Origin: Gammaproteobacteria bacterium
GTDB lineage: Bacteria > Pseudomonadota > Gammaproteobacteria > DSM-19610
Reading direction: 5' to 3'
Assembly (NCBI GenBank): GCA_015494295.1
Contig: WGBO01000003.1
Coordinates: 1-50,514 of the forward strand
Length of the DNA: 50,514 bases
Part shown: in pieces, positions 18,678 to 29,818 of the stretch
How the letters are laid out: every line of letters starts with the position of its first letter
Position numbering within the stretch: position 1 is the first letter of the stretch
Notes under the pieces: generated by a model
What the model was told of the DNA's origin: nothing
Databases searched by the model: none
What the model saw: only the letters and a program-made list of their open reading frames with translations
Program-made: the position numbers and the translations under genes

Positions 18678-20645
18678 ATGCACGAGGGAGAATTCTTTAC
18701 CGGCCTGTTCCTGTTGCTGGGCTGCGCCGTCGGGGTGATATCGCTGTTCCGGCATTTGCGCCTGTCGCCGATCCTGGGTTACCTGGTGGTGGGCCTGCTG
18801 GTTGGTCCGAATGGCCTGAACCTGTTGCCGGACTCGCCGGAAACCCGCTTCCTCGCGGAACTCGGCGTGGTGTTCCTGATGTTCCTCATCGGCCTGGAGT
18901 TCACCTTGCCGGAACTGCTGGCCAACCGTCGTCAGGTGCTCGGCATCGGTGGCCTGGAGATGCTGCTCGGTACCCTGCTGGTGGCCACCGCGGCGTGGCT
19001 GCTGGGACTCCCGCCGCAGGCCGCGGTGCTGGTGGGGGGCGCCATTGCAATGTCTTCCACCGCGGTGGTGATCAAGCAACTGGCCGAGGACATGGAACTG
19101 GCGACCCGCCACGGGCGGATCAGCGTGGCGGTGCTGCTGTTTCAGGATCTGGCCACGCTGCCCTTCCTGGTGCTGCTCGGCTCGCTGGGCGCGGACGCGC
19201 CCGGGAGGGGCCTGGGCACGGCCCTGCTGGCGGCGGCATTGGTGTTCAGCGGCCTGTACCTGGCGGGTCGCTGGCTGGCGCGGCCGTTTCTGCACTGGGT
19301 GTCGCGGGGCCGTTCCGGCGAGGTGTTCATGCTCGCGGTACTGTTCATCGTCGCGACCTCGGCGCTGGTGGCGCACCTCGCCGGACTGTCGCCGCCGCTG
19401 GGCGCCTTCCTGGCCGGCATGGTGCTGGGCGAAACCGAGTTCCGCCACCAGGTGGAATCGGACATCCGTCCCTTCCAGGAGGTGTTGCTGGGTCTGTTCT
19501 TCGCCACCGTCGGCATGTTGCTGGTGCCTTCCAGCCTGCTGGAGCTGGGGGGCTGGATCCTGTTGCTGGCGGTTGCGATCATGCTCGGCAAGGGTGCGCT
19601 GATTGCCCTGCTGGTGCGCCTGTTTGGCGAGGACAGCGCCACCGCGGCGCGCACCGCCCTGAGCCTGTCGCAGAGCGGGGAGTTCGGGTTGTTGCTGGTG
19701 GCCGGCCTGTTGCCGCTGGGGCTGCTGGATGCCGACACCGGCCAGGTGCTGCTCGGCGGCATGATCCTGAGCATGGCGGCGGCGCCATTGTTGATTCGGC
19801 ACCAGCACGCCATCGTCGGGTATCTGCTGCACAGGCGCGCGGGCAGGGAGGCCGTGGCGCCGGAGCAGGCGATTGCGCGCGAAAGCGCGGAGATGAGCGG
19901 GCACGTGCTGATCGTCGGGTTCGGGCACATCGGTCAGAACCTCGCCACCCTGCTGCAGGACGATCCGTTCGACTACCTGGCGCTGGATCTTGACGCGCGG
20001 CGGGTGCGTGATGCCCGCGACGTCGGCTTCCAGGTGGTGTACGGCGATGCCAGCCGCCGCGCGGTGCTGGAAGCGTGCCGCATCGAGCAGGCCGCTGCGC
20101 TGGTCGTCACCCACGACCAGTTCACGCTCGCGCGACGCACCGTGCATCTGGCGCGGCGTCTCAACCCGGAACTCACCATCCTGGTGCGCACCCGCGACGA
20201 CCGCCACATGGATGAACTGCTGGAAGCGGGCGCTACCGAAGTGCTGCCGGAAGGACTGGAGGCAAGCCTGATGCTGGGCGCGCAGCTGTTGCTGCTGCTG
20301 GGGCAGCCGGAGCCCGAGGTCAACGAGCGCCTGGCGCGGATCCGCGCCGAGCGCTACCACGTCTTGCGCAGCTTCGTGCATGGCCATGACGACAGCGGAA
20401 CCGACCGGCGCTATCGCCATCACCTGCTGCCGGTGCCCCTGCCAGCGGACGCCTGGGCCGTGGGCCGGCGCCTGGCGCAACTGGAGTTGCCCGCGGAGGT
20501 CGTGGCGGTGCGCCGCCACGGGATCCGTATCCCGGCCGCGCGCGTCACGGCGAGCCTGCGGGAGGGGGACATCGTGATCGTGCGCGGCACCCGCGCCGAC
20601 ACCGGGCGCGCCCGGGACACGCTGCTGCACGGACCGCGGGGCTGA
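18678..20645 (+). CDS. KefB-like cation:proton antiporter (CPA2 family) with RCK domains
   Basis: This 655-residue protein has about twelve membrane segments in residues 1-385, including GYLVVGLLVGPNGLNLL and the LGVVFLMFLIGLEF and GAIAMSSTAVVIKQL signatures of CPA2 exchangers. A TrkA-N/RCK nucleotide-binding domain begins near residue 406 (HVLIVGFGHIGQNLA), and a TrkA-C domain ends the protein (about 570-650). It likely exchanges K+ or Na+ for protons and is gated by a cytoplasmic ligand. No KefF/KefG-type partner gene is adjacent. Start ATG 18678 gives an N-terminus starting at the first membrane helix. Confidence 0.92.
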   Translation: MHEGEFFTGLFLLLGCAVGVISLFRHLRLSPILGYLVVGLLVGPNGLNLLPDSPETRFLAELGVVFLMFLIGLEFTLPELLANRRQVLGIGGLEMLLGTLLVATAAWLLGLPPQAAVLVGGAIAMSSTAVVIKQLAEDMELATRHGRISVAVLLFQDLATLPFLVLLGSLGADAPGRGLGTALLAAALVFSGLYLAGRWLARPFLHWVSRGRSGEVFMLAVLFIVATSALVAHLAGLSPPLGAFLAGMVLGETEFRHQVESDIRPFQEVLLGLFFATVGMLLVPSSLLELGGWILLLAVAIMLGKGALIALLVRLFGEDSATAARTALSLSQSGEFGLLLVAGLLPLGLLDADTGQVLLGGMILSMAAAPLLIRHQHAIVGYLLHRRAGREAVAPEQAIARESAEMSGHVLIVGFGHIGQNLATLLQDDPFDYLALDLDARRVRDARDVGFQVVYGDASRRAVLEACRIEQAAALVVTHDQFTLARRTVHLARRLNPELTILVRTRDDRHMDELLEAGATEVLPEGLEASLMLGAQLLLLLGQPEPEVNERLARIRAERYHVLRSFVHGHDDSGTDRRYRHHLLPVPLPADAWAVGRRLAQLELPAEVVAVRRHGIRIPAARVTASLREGDIVIVRGTRADTGRARDTLLHGPRG

Positions 20646-20657
20646 CGCGGGCGCGCT

Positions 20658-20879
20658 TCAGTCGATATGGTCCAGGCGGATTTCCAGGCGCTGGCCGTCG
20701 CTATCCTCGGCCAGCAGGTATTCCGCGCCGTCGCGGGTCACCAGGTCGAGCGGCAGCAGGGTTTCGCGGCGCGCTTCACCGCCCGCCTCGCGCCAGCGCA
20801 GCGTCAGGCGCCGGCCTTGCATGATGGCGAGTTCGTATTCGCTGTGCAGGCCGCAGTCGATGGGCCTGTAGTCAGTCAT
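20658..20879 (-). CDS. rof: Rho-binding antiterminator Rof/YaeO
   Basis: This 73-residue protein matches the Rof family over its full length: DYRPIDCGLHSEYELA at the start, a central beta strand (LTLRWREAG) and LDLVTRDGAEYLLAED with a C-terminal RLDHI. Rof binds Rho and blocks its RNA entry, reducing Rho-dependent termination. It overlaps the CPXCG gene by 8 bases and is convergent with the antiporter gene with a 12-base gap. Confidence 0.85.
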   Translation of the reverse strand: MTDYRPIDCGLHSEYELAIMQGRRLTLRWREAGGEARRETLLPLDLVTRDGAEYLLAEDSDGQRLEIRLDHID

Positions 20880-21060
20880 TTTCCCGGCTGACGCTCACCC
20901 CGGCCAGGGTGCCGTCCGGGTCGACACGGGTGGTGACCAGGACCGGCTGGCAGCACACCTGGCAGTCTTCCACGTACTGGTCACTGCCGGCGCTGCAGTC
21001 GATTTCGATATCGAAGGATTCCCCGCAGTAGGGGCACTCAATACGGCTGCTTTCCAGCAT
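20872..21060 (-). CDS. CPXCG-motif cysteine-rich small protein
   Basis: This 62-residue protein contains CPYCGESF and a second pair CQVCC, consistent with a small zinc ribbon of the CPXCG family. The acidic middle (EIDCSAGSDQYVEDC) is typical. Function is unknown. The gene overlaps the end of hemW by 23 bases and the start of rof by 8, so these three genes are probably cotranscribed. Confidence 0.88.
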   Translation of the reverse strand: MLESSRIECPYCGESFDIEIDCSAGSDQYVEDCQVCCQPVLVTTRVDPDGTLAGVSVSREND

Positions 21061-22228
21061 CGTTCACCTCCCCGGGCAGGAAGCGTTCCACCAGATCGTC
21101 GAGGAATCGCCAGCCCGTGTCGGTATGTTTCACCTGTTCGGCGTGGAAGTCCAGCAGTCCGGCCGCGGCCGCCTGCTCCAGTCGAGCCCGGATGGCGCGG
21201 GCGGGCAGCCCGGTGGCGGCTTCGAAATCGGCGAGGCTGAAGGGCTCGCGCAGCCGCAGCCGGTTGAGGGCGAACTCGAACACGGCTTCGCCGGCGTCCA
21301 GTTCGCGTTGTCCGTCGAGGAAGGTCCCGTCGCTGGCGGCGGCGAGGTAGTCCTTCGGGTGGCGTTTCTTCCAGCGCCGCACGATGCGCTGGCCGGCCGC
21401 GTCGCTGAGCTTGCCGTGGGCGCCGGCGCCGATGCCCAGGTAGTCGCCGAAACGCCAGTAGTTGAGGTTGTGGCGGCAGCGCCGCCCCTCGCGTGCGAAG
21501 GCGGAGACTTCGTATTGCGCGTAGCCCTGTGCCCGCAGCCGCGCCAGTCCCTGTTCCTGCATCGTCCAGCGCGTGTCGTCGTCGGGCAGCGCGGGGGGAC
21601 GGGCGTGGAACAGGGTGTTGGGTTCCAGGGTGAGCTGATACCAGGATAGGTGATCGGGTTGCAGCGCGATGACCGCGTCGAGGTCGTCCAGCGCCTCGCC
21701 CGGCGCCTGTTCCGGCAGGCCGAACATCAGGTCCAGGTTAAGGTTGTCGAAACCGGCGCGGCGCGCGGCCGCGGCGGCGTGGCGCGCCTCCCCGGCCGAG
21801 TGTATTCGTCCCAGGGTGCGGAGCTGGGCGGGATCGAGGCTCTGGACCCCGATCGAGAGGCGGTTGACGCCGGCCTCGCGGTAGCCGTCGAAACGCGCCT
21901 GCTCGACGGTGCCGGGGTTGGCTTCAAGGGTGATTTCAGCGTCGGGCTTGAGCGGCAGGCGGGCGCGCACGCCTGCCAGCAGCCGTTCGATGGCGTCGGG
22001 TGAAAACAGGCTGGGCGTGCCGCCGCCCATGAACACGCTGTGCACGGTGCGGCCCCACACGAAGGGCAGTTCCTGTTCCAGGTCGGTGAGCAGGGCATCG
22101 ATATAGGCCGCTTCGGGCAGCTCGTCCCTTGTGGCGTGCGAGTTGAAGTCGCAGTAGGGACATTTGCGCACGCACCAGGGAAAGTGGATGTACAGCGCCA
22201 GCGGCGGCGTGGCGGCAAAGCGGAACAC
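21038..22228 (-). CDS. hemW: radical SAM haem chaperone HemW
   Basis: This 396-residue protein has the radical-SAM cluster motif CxxxCxxC at Cys19, Cys23 and Cys26 (WCVRKCPYC), followed by VFMGGGTPSLF and EANPGTV. It belongs to the HemN-like family that lacks coproporphyrinogen oxidase activity and acts in haem delivery. The C-terminal HemN-like domain (RLREPFSLADFEAATG) is present. The start is GTG 2222 6-8, giving LYIHFPWC at the usual distance. It follows rdgB with a 9-base gap. Confidence 0.94.
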   Translation of the reverse strand: MFRFAATPPLALYIHFPWCVRKCPYCDFNSHATRDELPEAAYIDALLTDLEQELPFVWGRTVHSVFMGGGTPSLFSPDAIERLLAGVRARLPLKPDAEITLEANPGTVEQARFDGYREAGVNRLSIGVQSLDPAQLRTLGRIHSAGEARHAAAAARRAGFDNLNLDLMFGLPEQAPGEALDDLDAVIALQPDHLSWYQLTLEPNTLFHARPPALPDDDTRWTMQEQGLARLRAQGYAQYEVSAFAREGRRCRHNLNYWRFGDYLGIGAGAHGKLSDAAGQRIVRRWKKRHPKDYLAAASDGTFLDGQRELDAGEAVFEFALNRLRLREPFSLADFEAATGLPARAIRARLEQAAAAGLLDFHAEQVKHTDTGWRFLDDLVERFLPGEVNDAGKQPY

Positions 22229-22237
22229 GGCCCGGGC

Positions 22238-22834
22238 TCAGACGGCGCGCAACTGTTCGATGAGCTGGCGCAGCGCCTGGCCGCGGTGGCTGAGCCGGTT
22301 CTTGAGCTCCGGCGCCAGTTCGGCGGAGCTGCATTGCCGGTCGGGGACGAGGAACACCGGGTCGTAGCCGAAGCCGTTGTCGCCGCAGGGGGTGCGCAGG
22401 ATGCGGCCTTCCCAGGTGCCCTGCACGATGCGTGGTGTCGGATCGGCGGCGTGGCGCATGTATACCATCAGGCACTGGAAACGCGCGCCGCGCTGTTCGT
22501 CCGGGGTGTCGCGCAGGGCTTCGAGCAGTTTGCGCAGGTTGGCTTCGTCGCTGGCGTCGGCGCCGGCGTAACGCGCCGAGTAGATGCCGGGCGCGCCGTC
22601 CAGGGCGTCGACTTCCAGCCCGGAGTCGTCGGCGATGGCGGGCAGGCCGGTATGTTGCGCGGCATTGCGCGCCTTGAGGATGGCATTCTCCACGAAGGTC
22701 AGGCCGGTTTCCTCGATATCGGGCACCCCGTACACCGATTGCGGGACCACCTCGATGCCGCTGCCTTCCAGCAGTTCGTTGAATTCACGTACCTTGCCGG
22801 CGTTGCTGCTGGCGAGCACGATCCTGGCGCCCAT
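22238..22834 (-). CDS. rdgB: XTP/dITP diphosphatase
   Basis: This 198-residue house-cleaning enzyme hydrolyses dITP and XTP to monophosphates. The N-terminal [14 protein letters not shown] motif, [23 protein letters not shown] and the C-terminal GFGYDPVF and LSHRGQAL motifs are all intact. Length is normal. It lies 3 bases after the rph stop, the usual rph-rdgB-hemW arrangement. Confidence 0.96.
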   Translation of the reverse strand: MGARIVLASSNAGKVREFNELLEGSGIEVVPQSVYGVPDIEETGLTFVENAILKARNAAQHTGLPAIADDSGLEVDALDGAPGIYSARYAGADASDEANLRKLLEALRDTPDEQRGARFQCLMVYMRHAADPTPRIVQGTWEGRILRTPCGDNGFGYDPVFLVPDRQCSSAELAPELKNRLSHRGQALRQLIEQLRAV

Positions 22835-22837
22835 GGC

Positions 22838-23554
22838 TCAGCCCGCCAGCGCGCTGCGTTGCGCCTCGATCAGTTCGCCGATGCCCTTTTTGGCCAGCCC
22901 CAGCATGGCGTTCATCTCTTCCTCGCTGAACGGGTGTCCCTCGGCGGTGCCCTGCACCTCGATGAAACGGCCGGCGTCGGTCATCACCACGTTCATGTCG
23001 GTTTCGGCATTGGAGTCTTCCGGGTAGTCCAGGTCGAGCACCGGCACACCTTTATAGATGCCGACCGAGATCGAGGCGACCGAACCGCACAGCGGGTTTT
23101 CCTCCAGGGTGCCGTCCGCGAGCAGGGCGCCGACGGCGTCAGCCAGCGCCACGAAGCCGCCGGTGATGCTGGCGGTGCGGGTGCCGCCGTCGGCCTGGAT
23201 CACGTCGCAATCGATGGTGATGGTGCGTTCGCCGAGCTTTTCCATGTCCACCACCGCGCGCAGCGAGCGGCCGATGAGGCGCTGGATTTCCATGGTGCGT
23301 CCGCCCTGTTTGCCGCGCGCCGCTTCGCGGCCCATGCGCTGGGTGGTGGAGCGTGGCAGCATGCCGTACTCGGCGGTCACCCAGCCCTTGCCCTGACCGC
23401 GCAGGAAGCCGGGCACGCGGTCTTCCACGCTGGCGTTGCACAGCACCCGTGTGTTGCCGAACTCGATCAGCACCGAGCCTTCGGCGTGCATGGTGTAGTG
23501 TCGGGTGATGGTCACCGGACGCATCTGGTCCGGCTGGCGGTTGCTGGGGCGCAT
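22838..23554 (-). CDS. rph: ribonuclease PH
   Basis: This 238-residue phosphorolytic 3'-exoribonuclease trims tRNA precursors. Visible are [33 protein letters not shown] with conserved Arg, GRSLRAVVD and the acidic [16 protein letters not shown] metal-binding stretch. Length is typical. A GAGGA site precedes ATG 23554. It is the first gene of rph-rdgB-hemW. Confidence 0.97.
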   Translation of the reverse strand: MRPSNRQPDQMRPVTITRHYTMHAEGSVLIEFGNTRVLCNASVEDRVPGFLRGQGKGWVTAEYGMLPRSTTQRMGREAARGKQGGRTMEIQRLIGRSLRAVVDMEKLGERTITIDCDVIQADGGTRTASITGGFVALADAVGALLADGTLEENPLCGSVASISVGIYKGVPVLDLDYPEDSNAETDMNVVMTDAGRFIEVQGTAEGHPFSEEEMNAMLGLAKKGIGELIEAQRSALAG

Positions 23555-23619
23555 GGGGAGTCCTCGGGATTGAATAAGCTGGCGGCATTATAGCCGAGCG
23601 CGCCACCCTTGGGGGGCGG

Positions 23620-24492
23620 CTATTTTTTCATTTCCGAGGCGTATTCGATCATGGCGCGGTGGATGTTGTCGATGGCTTCGGCGAGCGGGTCGCGGGCGGG
23701 CGCGGGCGGCGTTTCCCGATCCGGGCCGCTGTCGGCGCCACGAACGCTGCGGTCGCCGGCGTCCAGCCAGCGCAGCGCCACGGCGCTGATGTTGTCGGCG
23801 TTGGGGTAGCTGGCGGCCTCGGCCGCGTCGGCGAGGCGTTCGATGTGCCGTTCCAGATCGCCGTTCGCGCACAGCGCCACCAGTTCCGGTTCCGGCAGCG
23901 CGGACCAGAGGCCGTCCGAGCACAGCAGCAGGGTGTCGCCGCGGCGCAGCGTGGCGTCGCCCAGGCTGATCTTCGGGAGCCGCGGGGGGCCGCCCAGGCA
24001 GCGGCTGACGCTGTTGCGCAACGGGTGGGTGCGCAGTTCCTCCTCGGTCAGCATGCCGCCTTGCAGCAGTTCCTCGACCGGCGTGTGGTCGCGGGTGCGA
24101 GCCAGCAAGGCGCCGTCGCGCAGCAGGTACAGGCGGCTGTCGCCGACGTGCGCCCACCAGGTCCGGTCGCCCCGCACCAGGCAGACGACACAGGTGGTGC
24201 GTGGCGTGATCGGCGGGTGGTGGCTGCGCCCGGCGTCGACCACGTCGAGGTGGGCGCTGTGCAAGGCCTGTTCGAGAAAGCGCCGGGGGTCGGCGATGGG
24301 CAGCGTCTGGTGGCGGAAGCGGCGCGCCAGGCTGTCCACCGTCACCTGGGCGGCGAGTTCGCCGCGGTCGTGTCCGCCCATGCCGTCCGCCACCGCCAGC
24401 AGGGCATGGCCCGGCAGTTGCTCGACCAGGCAGCGGTCCTGGTTGCTGGCGCGGTTGCCGAGCCGGTTGGCGGAAGCGGTGACGATCTTCAT
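23620..24492 (-). CDS. PP2C-family serine/threonine phosphatase
   Basis: This 290-residue cytoplasmic protein has the PP2C metal motifs: SNQDR (16-20), ADGMGGHDRGE (35-45), CSDGLWSAL and ADNISAVALRW. There is no membrane segment. ATG 24492 overlaps the stop of the upstream kinase gene by 4 bases, so the two are translationally coupled and probably act on the same targets, with the phosphatase reversing the kinase. The C-terminus has a short Pro/Ala linker and helix (DNIHRAMIEYASEMKK). Confidence 0.93.
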   Translation of the reverse strand: MKIVTASANRLGNRASNQDRCLVEQLPGHALLAVADGMGGHDRGELAAQVTVDSLARRFRHQTLPIADPRRFLEQALHSAHLDVVDAGRSHHPPITPRTTCVVCLVRGDRTWWAHVGDSRLYLLRDGALLARTRDHTPVEELLQGGMLTEEELRTHPLRNSVSRCLGGPPRLPKISLGDATLRRGDTLLLCSDGLWSALPEPELVALCANGDLERHIERLADAAEAASYPNADNISAVALRWLDAGDRSVRGADSGPDRETPPAPARDPLAEAIDNIHRAMIEYASEMKK

Positions 24493-25433
24493 GACGAACG
24501 CCCCAGCAGGACATCGGCGATGCGTCCCAGCGCCGAGCGCGGTGGCGCCGGCTCGGGCGTGGTGTCGGCGGTCAGCGCGGCGCGGAAGGCGGCCACGTTT
24601 TGCGGCCGCAGGGTGGGGTCCAGTTCCATCGCCCAGTCGATGGCGCGCAGCAGGTTGTCGGCATAACGGCCGCGAAACGCGAACTGGGCGGGCTTCAGGG
24701 TGTCGCGCTCGCTGCGCCGCCGGGCGTCCAGCGGCGCGCGTCCCTCGATGCATGCGCGCATGGTGGCGCCGATGGCGTACAGGTCGGTCCAGGGACCGAC
24801 GTAGCCGCGGCTTTCGTATTGTTCCGTGGGCGAGAAGCCGGGGCTGATCACCTGCCCGGGCTGCTCCTGGCGGCTCTGCGGAAATCCGTGCACGGCGCCG
24901 AAGTCCAGCAGCAGTGGTTGTCCGCCGCGGCGGATGTGCACGTTGCCGGGCTTGATGTCCAGGTGCAGCAGGTCGTTGGCGTGAATCAGTTCCAGGCCGT
25001 CCAGCAGGGGCGGGAACACGGTGCGCAGGAAGCGTTCGCTGAGCCCCTTGCGGCGCGACTGCAGGTAGTGCTGGAGGTTTTCGCCCCGCTGGTATTCCAT
25101 CACCATGTACACGGTGCCGTTGGCCTGGAAAAAGTTGATGACGTTGACGATGTTGGGGTGCTTGAGGGTCGCCAGGGTGCTCGCTTCCTGGAAGAACAGC
25201 TTGCGTCCGCGCACGAAGCGCGCCTCGGTCGTCGCATCGCGCGCCTGCACCTGCCCGTCGCGGCCCCGGCGGGCCAGCTTGTTGGGGATGTATTCCTTGA
25301 TGACCACGCGCGGCCCGTCGTCGCCCTCGCGGGCCAGGTAGACCACGCTGAAGCCGCCGCCACCGAGCGGTTTCTCCAGGGTGTAGCCGTCCAGGCGCGT
25401 GCCGGGTTTGAGGCTGTCTGGCTTTTTACGCAT
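24489..25433 (-). CDS. serine/threonine protein kinase
   Basis: This 314-residue Hanks-type kinase shows the glycine loop LGGGGFSVVYLA (23-34), catalytic Lys46 (VVIKEY), HLDIKPGNV (156-164, catalytic Asp158), DFGAV (176-180) and the PTEQYE P+1 loop. It ends soon after the kinase fold with a short tail and no clear membrane anchor or sensor domain, so its input must come from another protein. An AGAGGA site precedes ATG 25433. Divergent from yicC. Confidence 0.93.
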   Translation of the reverse strand: MRKKPDSLKPGTRLDGYTLEKPLGGGGFSVVYLAREGDDGPRVVIKEYIPNKLARRGRDGQVQARDATTEARFVRGRKLFFQEASTLATLKHPNIVNVINFFQANGTVYMVMEYQRGENLQHYLQSRRKGLSERFLRTVFPPLLDGLELIHANDLLHLDIKPGNVHIRRGGQPLLLDFGAVHGFPQSRQEQPGQVISPGFSPTEQYESRGYVGPWTDLYAIGATMRACIEGRAPLDARRRSERDTLKPAQFAFRGRYADNLLRAIDWAMELDPTLRPQNVAAFRAALTADTTPEPAPPRSALGRIADVLLGRSS

Positions 25434-25540
25434 GATCCTCTAGACTGTGCGCGGTACGGGTTCGCGGCGCGCGTGGAATTGTCCACGAAAACAGATTGTT
25501 GCGATTCAATAATAGCGGCAGGGAATGGGAGTGACTTGAG

Positions 25541-27131
<1,591 letters not shown>

Positions 27132-27179
27132 TTCGAGTACACTTCCCGGCCCTATCACCGGATATCTGGCAAACACAGC

Positions 27180-27500
27180 ATGGCACGAGTTACCGTAGAA
27201 GATTGTCTCGACAAGGTCGACAACCGCTTTCAACTGGTGCTGGTGGCGACCAAGCGCGCCCGCCAGCTCGCCAAGGGCGCCGAGCCGTTCGTGGAGTGGG
27301 AAAACGACAAGCCCACGGTGGTGGCGCTGCGCGAGATCGCCGAGGACTACATCACTCCGGCCATTCTCGATGAAAAGCCGGAATCGGCCGAAGCCGCCGA
27401 GGTGGAGATGGGCGAGGCCCTGACTGCCATCGACAACGAGCAGCAGGCCCAGGCGGAAGCCGCCGCGAGCGCAAAGCCGGCCGACACGCCGGACGCCTGA
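27180..27500 (+). CDS. rpoZ: RNA polymerase omega subunit
   Basis: This 106-residue subunit assists assembly of RNA polymerase and forms part of a ppGpp site. It starts [17 protein letters not shown] and contains [14 protein letters not shown] and VVALREIAE, all typical. The C-terminal 40 residues are Ala/Glu-rich, somewhat longer than in E. coli. A strong hairpin terminator follows. Confidence 0.97.
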   Translation: MARVTVEDCLDKVDNRFQLVLVATKRARQLAKGAEPFVEWENDKPTVVALREIAEDYITPAILDEKPESAEAAEVEMGEALTAIDNEQQAQAEAAASAKPADTPDA

Positions 27501-27524
27501 TTTTTCCAACACCCCGGCAACACA

Positions 27525-27567
27525 CGCAAAAAAGCCGCGTCCCCTGTCATGGCGCGGCTTTTTTGCG
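27525..27567 (+). terminator. intrinsic terminator between rpoZ and spoT
   Basis: A perfect 15-bp inverted repeat (CGCAAAAAAGCCGCG at 27525-27539 and its complement at 27553-27567) with a 13-base loop carries its T6 run at 27559-27564. The A-run on the other side makes it potentially active in both directions. Confidence 0.85.
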
Positions 27568-27643
27568 TCCGGCTTCGTGCAGGGTTCGGGCATTTCGCCT
27601 ATGATCCCGGGCTGACGTTTTCGATCCGGACAATCCGCATTCC

Positions 27644-29809
27644 ATGGCGACACCGCTGACACAACCGGCACCCGGGACAGAGCGCTTCCTGATCAGCGAC
27701 CTGTGCGACCTGCTGGAGACCTACCTCGATCGCGAGCAGGTCAGCGAGGTGTACCGCGCCTACCTGTTCGGCGCCGAGGCCCACGAGGGCCAGCACCGCA
27801 AGTCGGGCGAACCCTACATCTACCACCCGGTGGAAGTGGCGCGCATCCTCGCCGGGATGCACATGGACCACCAGAGCATCATCGCCGCCATCCTGCACGA
27901 TGTCATCGAGGATACCGGCATCGCCAAGGAGACCATCGAACAGGCGTTCGGCCAGGAGGTCGCCGAGCTGGTCGACGGCGTCAGCAAGCTCACCCAGATC
28001 AAGTTCGAGAGCCAGGCCGAGGCGCAGGCGGAGAACTTCCGCAAGATGATGCTGGCCATGGTGCGCGACATCCGCGTCATCCTTGTGAAGCTCGCCGACC
28101 GCCTGCACAACATGCGCACCCTGGGGGTGATGCGGGCCGACAAGCGCCGCCGCATCGCGCGCGAGACGCTGGAGATCTACGCCCCCATCGCCAACCGCCT
28201 GGGCATGAACCAGATCCGCCTGGAACTGGAGGAACTGGGCATGGCGGCGCTCTATCCGATGCGCTACCGGGTGTTGTCGGAAGTGGTCAGGAAGGCGCGC
28301 GGCAACCGCAAGGAGATCCTCAACAAGATCGAGTCCGCCATCCAGCGCCGCCTCGACGAGGAAAACCTGCACTGCCGGCTGCTCAGCCGCGAAAAACACA
28401 TCTACAGCCTGTACAAGAAAATCCGCGACCGCGCCGGTTCCTTCAACGAGGTGTTCGACGTGTACGCCTTCCGCATCATCGTCGACAGCGTCGATACCTG
28501 TTACCGGGTGCTGGGCATGATGCACAACCTCTACAAGCCGGTGCCGGGCAAATTCAAGGACTACATCGCCATTCCCAAGGCAAATGGTTACCAGTCCCTG
28601 CACACGGTGCTGTTCGGTCCCTACGGGGTGCCGGTGGAAGTGCAGATCCGCACCGAGGACATGGAGCGGGTGGCGGAGTCCGGCATCGCCGCGCACTGGT
28701 TGTACAAGAGCAGCGACAAGTCCGGCGGCGCCAACAACGCGCAGACACGCGCCCGCGAATGGTTGCGCGAACTGCTGGAAATGCAGCGCAACGCCGGCAA
28801 CTCGCTGGAGTTTCTGGAGAACGTCAAGATCGACCTGTTCCCGGACGAGGTCTATGTGTTCACCCCGGCCGGCGACATCCTCAACCTCAAGCGTGGTGCG
28901 ACGGCGGTGGATTTTGCCTACGCGGTGCACACCGACGTCGGCAACACCTGTATCGCGGCGCGTATCGACCGGCGCCTGGCGCCGTTGCGCACGCCGCTGC
29001 TCAACGGCCAGACTGTGGAAGTGATCACCGCCGCCGGCGCCCACCCCAATCCCGCGTGGCTGAACTTCGTGGCCACCGCCAAGGCGCGTTCCAATATCCG
29101 CCACTACCTGAAGAACCTGCAGAACGACGAGGCGGCGGAACTCGGGCGGCGCATGCTCGACAAGGCGCTGCACAGCCTGGGCACCACCCTGCGGGACATT
29201 CCCGCCAGCGACCTGGAACAGATGATCGAGGAGTTCGGCTTCGATTCCTGCGAGGCGCTGTGCGCCGACATCGGGTTGGGCAACCGCGCCGCCATGCTTG
29301 TGGCGCGCCGGCTGGCGCCGGCCGGCGAAGGCGCGGAGGCGCCGCAGCCGGGCGACACGCACAGCCAGCCGCTGGCGATCCGGGGCACGGAGGGCATGGT
29401 GGTGCATTTCGCGCGCTGTTGCCGGCCGATTCCGGGCGACAATATCGTCGGCTTCATCAGCGCCGGGCGCGGCCTGGTCATACATACCGAGACCTGCAAG
29501 AATCTCGCGGACTACCGCAACCGTCCTGACAAGTGGATCGACGTGCAGTGGCAGACGGACATCGAGGGCGAATTCGTTGCCGAGGTGCGCGTCGATGTCA
29601 CCAACCAGAAGGGCGTGCTGGCCACCATTGCCGCGGAGATATCCGAACTGGAATCCAATATCGAGAACGTGTCCATCGAGGAACGCGACGGACTGGACAC
29701 GGCGCTCAACTTTACCCTGACGGTGCGTGACCGCCAGCACCTTGCGCGGGTGATGCGCTGCATCCGCAAGCTGCCGGCGGTGATGCGCATCAGTCGCACC
29801 AAGCACTGA
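27644..29809 (+). CDS. spoT: bifunctional (p)ppGpp synthetase/hydrolase SpoT
   Basis: This 721-residue enzyme makes and degrades (p)ppGpp. The HD hydrolase domain is intact (YHPVEVARILAG and ILHDVIED at 84-90). The synthetase domain shows KFKDYIAIPKANGYQSLHT (about 303-321), with the basic x-K-D loop of bifunctional Rel/SpoT proteins instead of the acidic RelA form. A TGS domain (VYVFTPAGDILNLKRG, about 403-460), helical region, zinc-finger-like CCRPI stretch and a C-terminal ACT domain (about 650-721) follow. It is separated from rpoZ by a terminator, so it probably has its own promoter; TATGAT at 27600-27605 is a candidate -10. Confidence 0.96.
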   Translation: MATPLTQPAPGTERFLISDLCDLLETYLDREQVSEVYRAYLFGAEAHEGQHRKSGEPYIYHPVEVARILAGMHMDHQSIIAAILHDVIEDTGIAKETIEQAFGQEVAELVDGVSKLTQIKFESQAEAQAENFRKMMLAMVRDIRVILVKLADRLHNMRTLGVMRADKRRRIARETLEIYAPIANRLGMNQIRLELEELGMAALYPMRYRVLSEVVRKARGNRKEILNKIESAIQRRLDEENLHCRLLSREKHIYSLYKKIRDRAGSFNEVFDVYAFRIIVDSVDTCYRVLGMMHNLYKPVPGKFKDYIAIPKANGYQSLHTVLFGPYGVPVEVQIRTEDMERVAESGIAAHWLYKSSDKSGGANNAQTRAREWLRELLEMQRNAGNSLEFLENVKIDLFPDEVYVFTPAGDILNLKRGATAVDFAYAVHTDVGNTCIAARIDRRLAPLRTPLLNGQTVEVITAAGAHPNPAWLNFVATAKARSNIRHYLKNLQNDEAAELGRRMLDKALHSLGTTLRDIPASDLEQMIEEFGFDSCEALCADIGLGNRAAMLVARRLAPAGEGAEAPQPGDTHSQPLAIRGTEGMVVHFARCCRPIPGDNIVGFISAGRGLVIHTETCKNLADYRNRPDKWIDVQWQTDIEGEFVAEVRVDVTNQKGVLATIAAEISELESNIENVSIEERDGLDTALNFTLTVRDRQHLARVMRCIRKLPAVMRISRTKH

Positions 29810-29818
29810 GGAGATCAC

